DNA from: an uncultured Allosphingosinicella sp. | GTDB taxonomy: Bacteria > Pseudomonadota > Alphaproteobacteria > Sphingomonadales > Sphingomonadaceae | Reading direction: 5' to 3' | Assembly (NCBI GenBank): GCA_934539295.1 | Contig: CAKTCN010000009.1 | Location: 1 to 64,000, forward strand | Length of the DNA stretch: 64,000 nucleotides | In this document: positions 62,314 to 64,000 of the stretch, piece by piece | How the letters are laid out: every line of letters starts with the position of its first letter | Numbering within the stretch: position 1 is the stretch's first letter | Made by a program: the position numbers and the translations under genes | The notes under the pieces: model-generated | What the model saw: the letters and a program-made list of their open reading frames with translations, nothing else | Database searches by the model: none | What the model was told of the DNA's origin: nothing

Positions 62314-62383
62314 CTTTCCGATACGGAAAGAGTAGCCGCCGACTTTCCGAGTCGTCAAGTGACAACTTTCCGGATTGGAAAGT
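62314..62383 (-). promoter_or_regulatory. Operator region with three CTTTCC sites
   Basis: CTTTCCGATACGGAAAG (62314-62330) has seven-base arms, a lone CTTTCCG half-site lies at 62343-62349, and ACTTTCCGGATTGGAAAGT (62365-62383) has seven-base arms. They lie between the uvrC stop (62389) and the start of the membrane gene (62301), where its promoter must be. The likely binder is the winged-helix protein of the same operon. Confidence 0.65.
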
Positions 62384-62388
62384 CGGCG

Positions 62389-64000
62389 CTAGCCGCGCGG
62401 GTGGAAGTAGTCGTAAATGCCACGTGCCATGGTCTTCGAGATGCCGGGCGCTTTTTCGAGATCCTCAAGTGCCGCCCCCTTCACCGCGCGCGCCGTGCCG
62501 AAGTGCATCAGCAGCGCGCGCTTACGGCCCGGACCGATGCCGGGCACGTCGTCCAGCGGACTGGTCGTCATGCTCTTGGCACGCTTGGTGCGGTGGGCGC
62601 CGATGGCGAAGCGGTGGGCTTCGTCGCGAAGGCGCTGAAGATAGAAGAGCAAGGGCGAGTTGACAGGCAAGGTGGCTTCGCGCCCGTTGGGGAAGTGGAA
62701 CACCTCGCGCCCGGCATTGCGGTCGGGGCCCTTCGAGATCGCCACGGTGGGCACATCGTGGACGCCGGCATCCTCCAGCGTCTCCATCACAGCCGCAAGC
62801 TGGCCCTTGCCACCGTCGATGAGGAGCAGGTCCGGCCATTCGCCTTTCGAGCGATCCGGATCTTCCTTTTCGAGACGGGCGAAGCGGCGAGACAGCACCT
62901 CGCGCATCATGGCGAAATCATCGCCTGGCGCGGTCTCGGGACGCTTTATGTTGAACTTGCGATAAGCGTTCTTGCGGAAGCCCTCGGGTCCGGCGACGAT
63001 CATGGCGCCGACCGAGTTGGTGCCCATGATGTGGCTGTTGTCATAGACTTCGATGCGGCCCGGCGGACCTTCCAGCTCGAGGAAGTCGGCGAGCGCGCGC
63101 AGGTTCTGGTTCTGTGTGCTGGTCTCGGCCAGACGGCGGTCAAGTTCCTCCTCGGCATTGCGCTTGGCCTGGCGGATCATGCGGACATGGTCGCCGCGCT
63201 GTGGCGCGCGCACGGTCACCTTGCGCTCGGCGCGTTCGCTCAGCGCCTCCGCGAGGAGTTCGTCTTCCTCCAGCTTGCGGTCAAGCAGGACGGTCTTCGG
63301 CGGCGGCACGTCTTCGTAGAATTGGACGAGGAAGCTCGACAGGACCTCGTTCTCGGGGACTTCGCTGGTGTGGGCGGGGAAGAAGCTGCGATGACCCCAA
63401 TTCTGCCCACCGCGAATGAAGAAGGCCTGGATGCACATGGTGCCGCCCTTGCAGGCGAGCGCGAAGATGTCGGCATCGCCGAGCCCTTCGGCATTGATCG
63501 TCTGGGTGCCCTGTATGAAGGTCAGTGCCCGCAGGCGGTCACGAAGGATCGCGGCGAGTTCAAAATCCATCGCTTCGGCCGCGGCCTGCATCTGGGTGCC
63601 GAGCTTGGCCTGCACCTTGGTCGACTTGCCACCCAGGAAATCCTTCGCGTCCTGGACGAGCTCGTCATAGCCGGCCTCGTCGATCCGCTCGACGCAAGGG
63701 GCGGAGCACCGCTTGATCTGGAACAGGAGGCAGGGACGCGAGCGATTGGCGAAGAAGCTGTCGGTACAGCTACGCAGCAGGAACAGCTTTTGCAGCGAGT
63801 TGAGCGTGTTGCGGACGGAGCCCGCGCTGGCGAACGGGCCATAATATTGCCCCTTGAAGCGGCGGGCGCCACGATGGAGCTGCACGCGCGGAAAGCCGTG
63901 ATCCTCCCGCAGCAGTATGAAGGGGAAACTTTTGTCGTCGCGCAGCAGCACATTGTAGGGCGGGCGGAAGCGCTTGATCAGCTGCGCTTCCAGCAGCAGT
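62389..64000 (-). CDS. uvrC: Excinuclease ABC subunit C, N-terminus missing
   Basis: The 536 visible residues include the end of the GIY-YIG nuclease domain (LLLEAQLIKRFRPPYNVMLL), the cysteine region CLLFQIKRCSAPCVERI, the UVR helix pair (AAAEAMDFELAAILRDRLRA), the RNase-H-like endonuclease domain (RIEVYDNSHIMGTNSVGAMI, LLLIDGGKGQLAAV) and the helix-hairpin-helix end (LDDVPGIGPGRKRALLMHFG). The protein makes the incisions in nucleotide-excision repair. The start is off the right edge. Confidence 0.96.
   Translation of the reverse strand, partial: LLLEAQLIKRFRPPYNVLLRDDKSFPFILLREDHGFPRVQLHRGARRFKGQYYGPFASAGSVRNTLNSLQKLFLLRSCTDSFFANRSRPCLLFQIKRCSAPCVERIDEAGYDELVQDAKDFLGGKSTKVQAKLGTQMQAAAEAMDFELAAILRDRLRALTFIQGTQTINAEGLGDADIFALACKGGTMCIQAFFIRGGQNWGHRSFFPAHTSEVPENEVLSSFLVQFYEDVPPPKTVLLDRKLEEDELLAEALSERAERKVTVRAPQRGDHVRMIRQAKRNAEEELDRRLAETSTQNQNLRALADFLELEGPPGRIEVYDNSHIMGTNSVGAMIVAGPEGFRKNAYRKFNIKRPETAPGDDFAMMREVLSRRFARLEKEDPDRSKGEWPDLLLIDGGKGQLAAVMETLEDAGVHDVPTVAISKGPDRNAGREVFHFPNGREATLPVNSPLLFYLQRLRDEAHRFAIGAHRTKRAKSMTTSPLDDVPGIGPGRKRALLMHFGTARAVKGAALEDLEKAPGISKTMARGIYDYFHPRG

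Overview
The window reads as a chromosome segment of a high-GC alphaproteobacterium of the order Sphingomonadales (Sphingomonas-like). The evidence is a pyruvate dehydrogenase E1-beta that starts with a lipoyl domain, a GcrA cell-cycle regulator, a CpaA-E/TadBC pilus locus, a three-gene cytochrome bc1 operon, the short dispersed palindromes common in sphingomonads, and many small secreted proteins of types I associate with this order. Genes are densely packed on both strands with many ATGA, GTGA or TTGA stop/start overlaps. Both ends cut genes: pdhB on the left and uvrC on the right. I see no prophage, insertion sequence, CRISPR array or rRNA. There is one tRNA (Lys, TTT).

Layout. 1-6.2 kb: pdhA/pdhB, a YbjN-like secreted protein, a 339-base gap filled with two large palindromes, an M2 peptidyl-dipeptidase lipoprotein, an alpha/beta hydrolase, a GFA-type zinc protein and a YitT-like membrane protein. 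6.2-9.8 kb: a gene joining a ribbon-helix-helix-like N-terminus to a uracil-DNA-glycosylase-like domain, asd, a PhzF-family gene and maiA. 9.8-15.6 kb: a membrane GGDEF protein behind a CtrA-like site, an M28 peptidase lipoprotein, aguA and aguB (agmatine to putrescine) split by a repeat cluster, folK and tRNA-Lys. 15.6-20 kb: a TonB-like protein and a sugar-acid group (GH105 hydrolase, AraD1-like protein, FadR-type regulator). 20-24.3 kb: two small lipoproteins, ispH, rnhA, an FAD oxidoreductase and a lipase.

24.3-31.3 kb is a Tad/Cpa pilus operon (cpaA-B-C-D-E-tadB-tadC) with no cpaF/tadA ATPase in its usual place and no pilin nearby. 31.3-43.3 kb holds ppdK, glyQS, a membrane/XRE/membrane module, a TraB/GumN protein, rplY behind a near-consensus promoter, pth, ychF and a MaoC-like dehydratase. 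43.4-51.7 kb holds apt, petABC, trmL, a hemF that is split by an apparent one-base deletion, a GNAT gene, a membrane protein, lipB and a small Asn/Asp/Thr-rich lipoprotein. 51.9-58.3 kb holds secreted proteins of unknown function, queE/queC, hslO, two related periplasmic proteins, an ABC-2 permease, gcrA and a 53-residue protein. 58.4-64 kb holds parE, apaG, recO, a winged-helix/membrane-protein module with matching palindromes upstream, and uvrC.

Most of the window is housekeeping. The parts that deserve a second look are the RHH/UDG-like fusion, the incomplete pilus operon, the frameshifted hemF with a 14-base tandem duplication at its end, the two regulator/membrane-protein modules with candidate operators, two CtrA-like sites, the two low-complexity lipoproteins and the palindromes.
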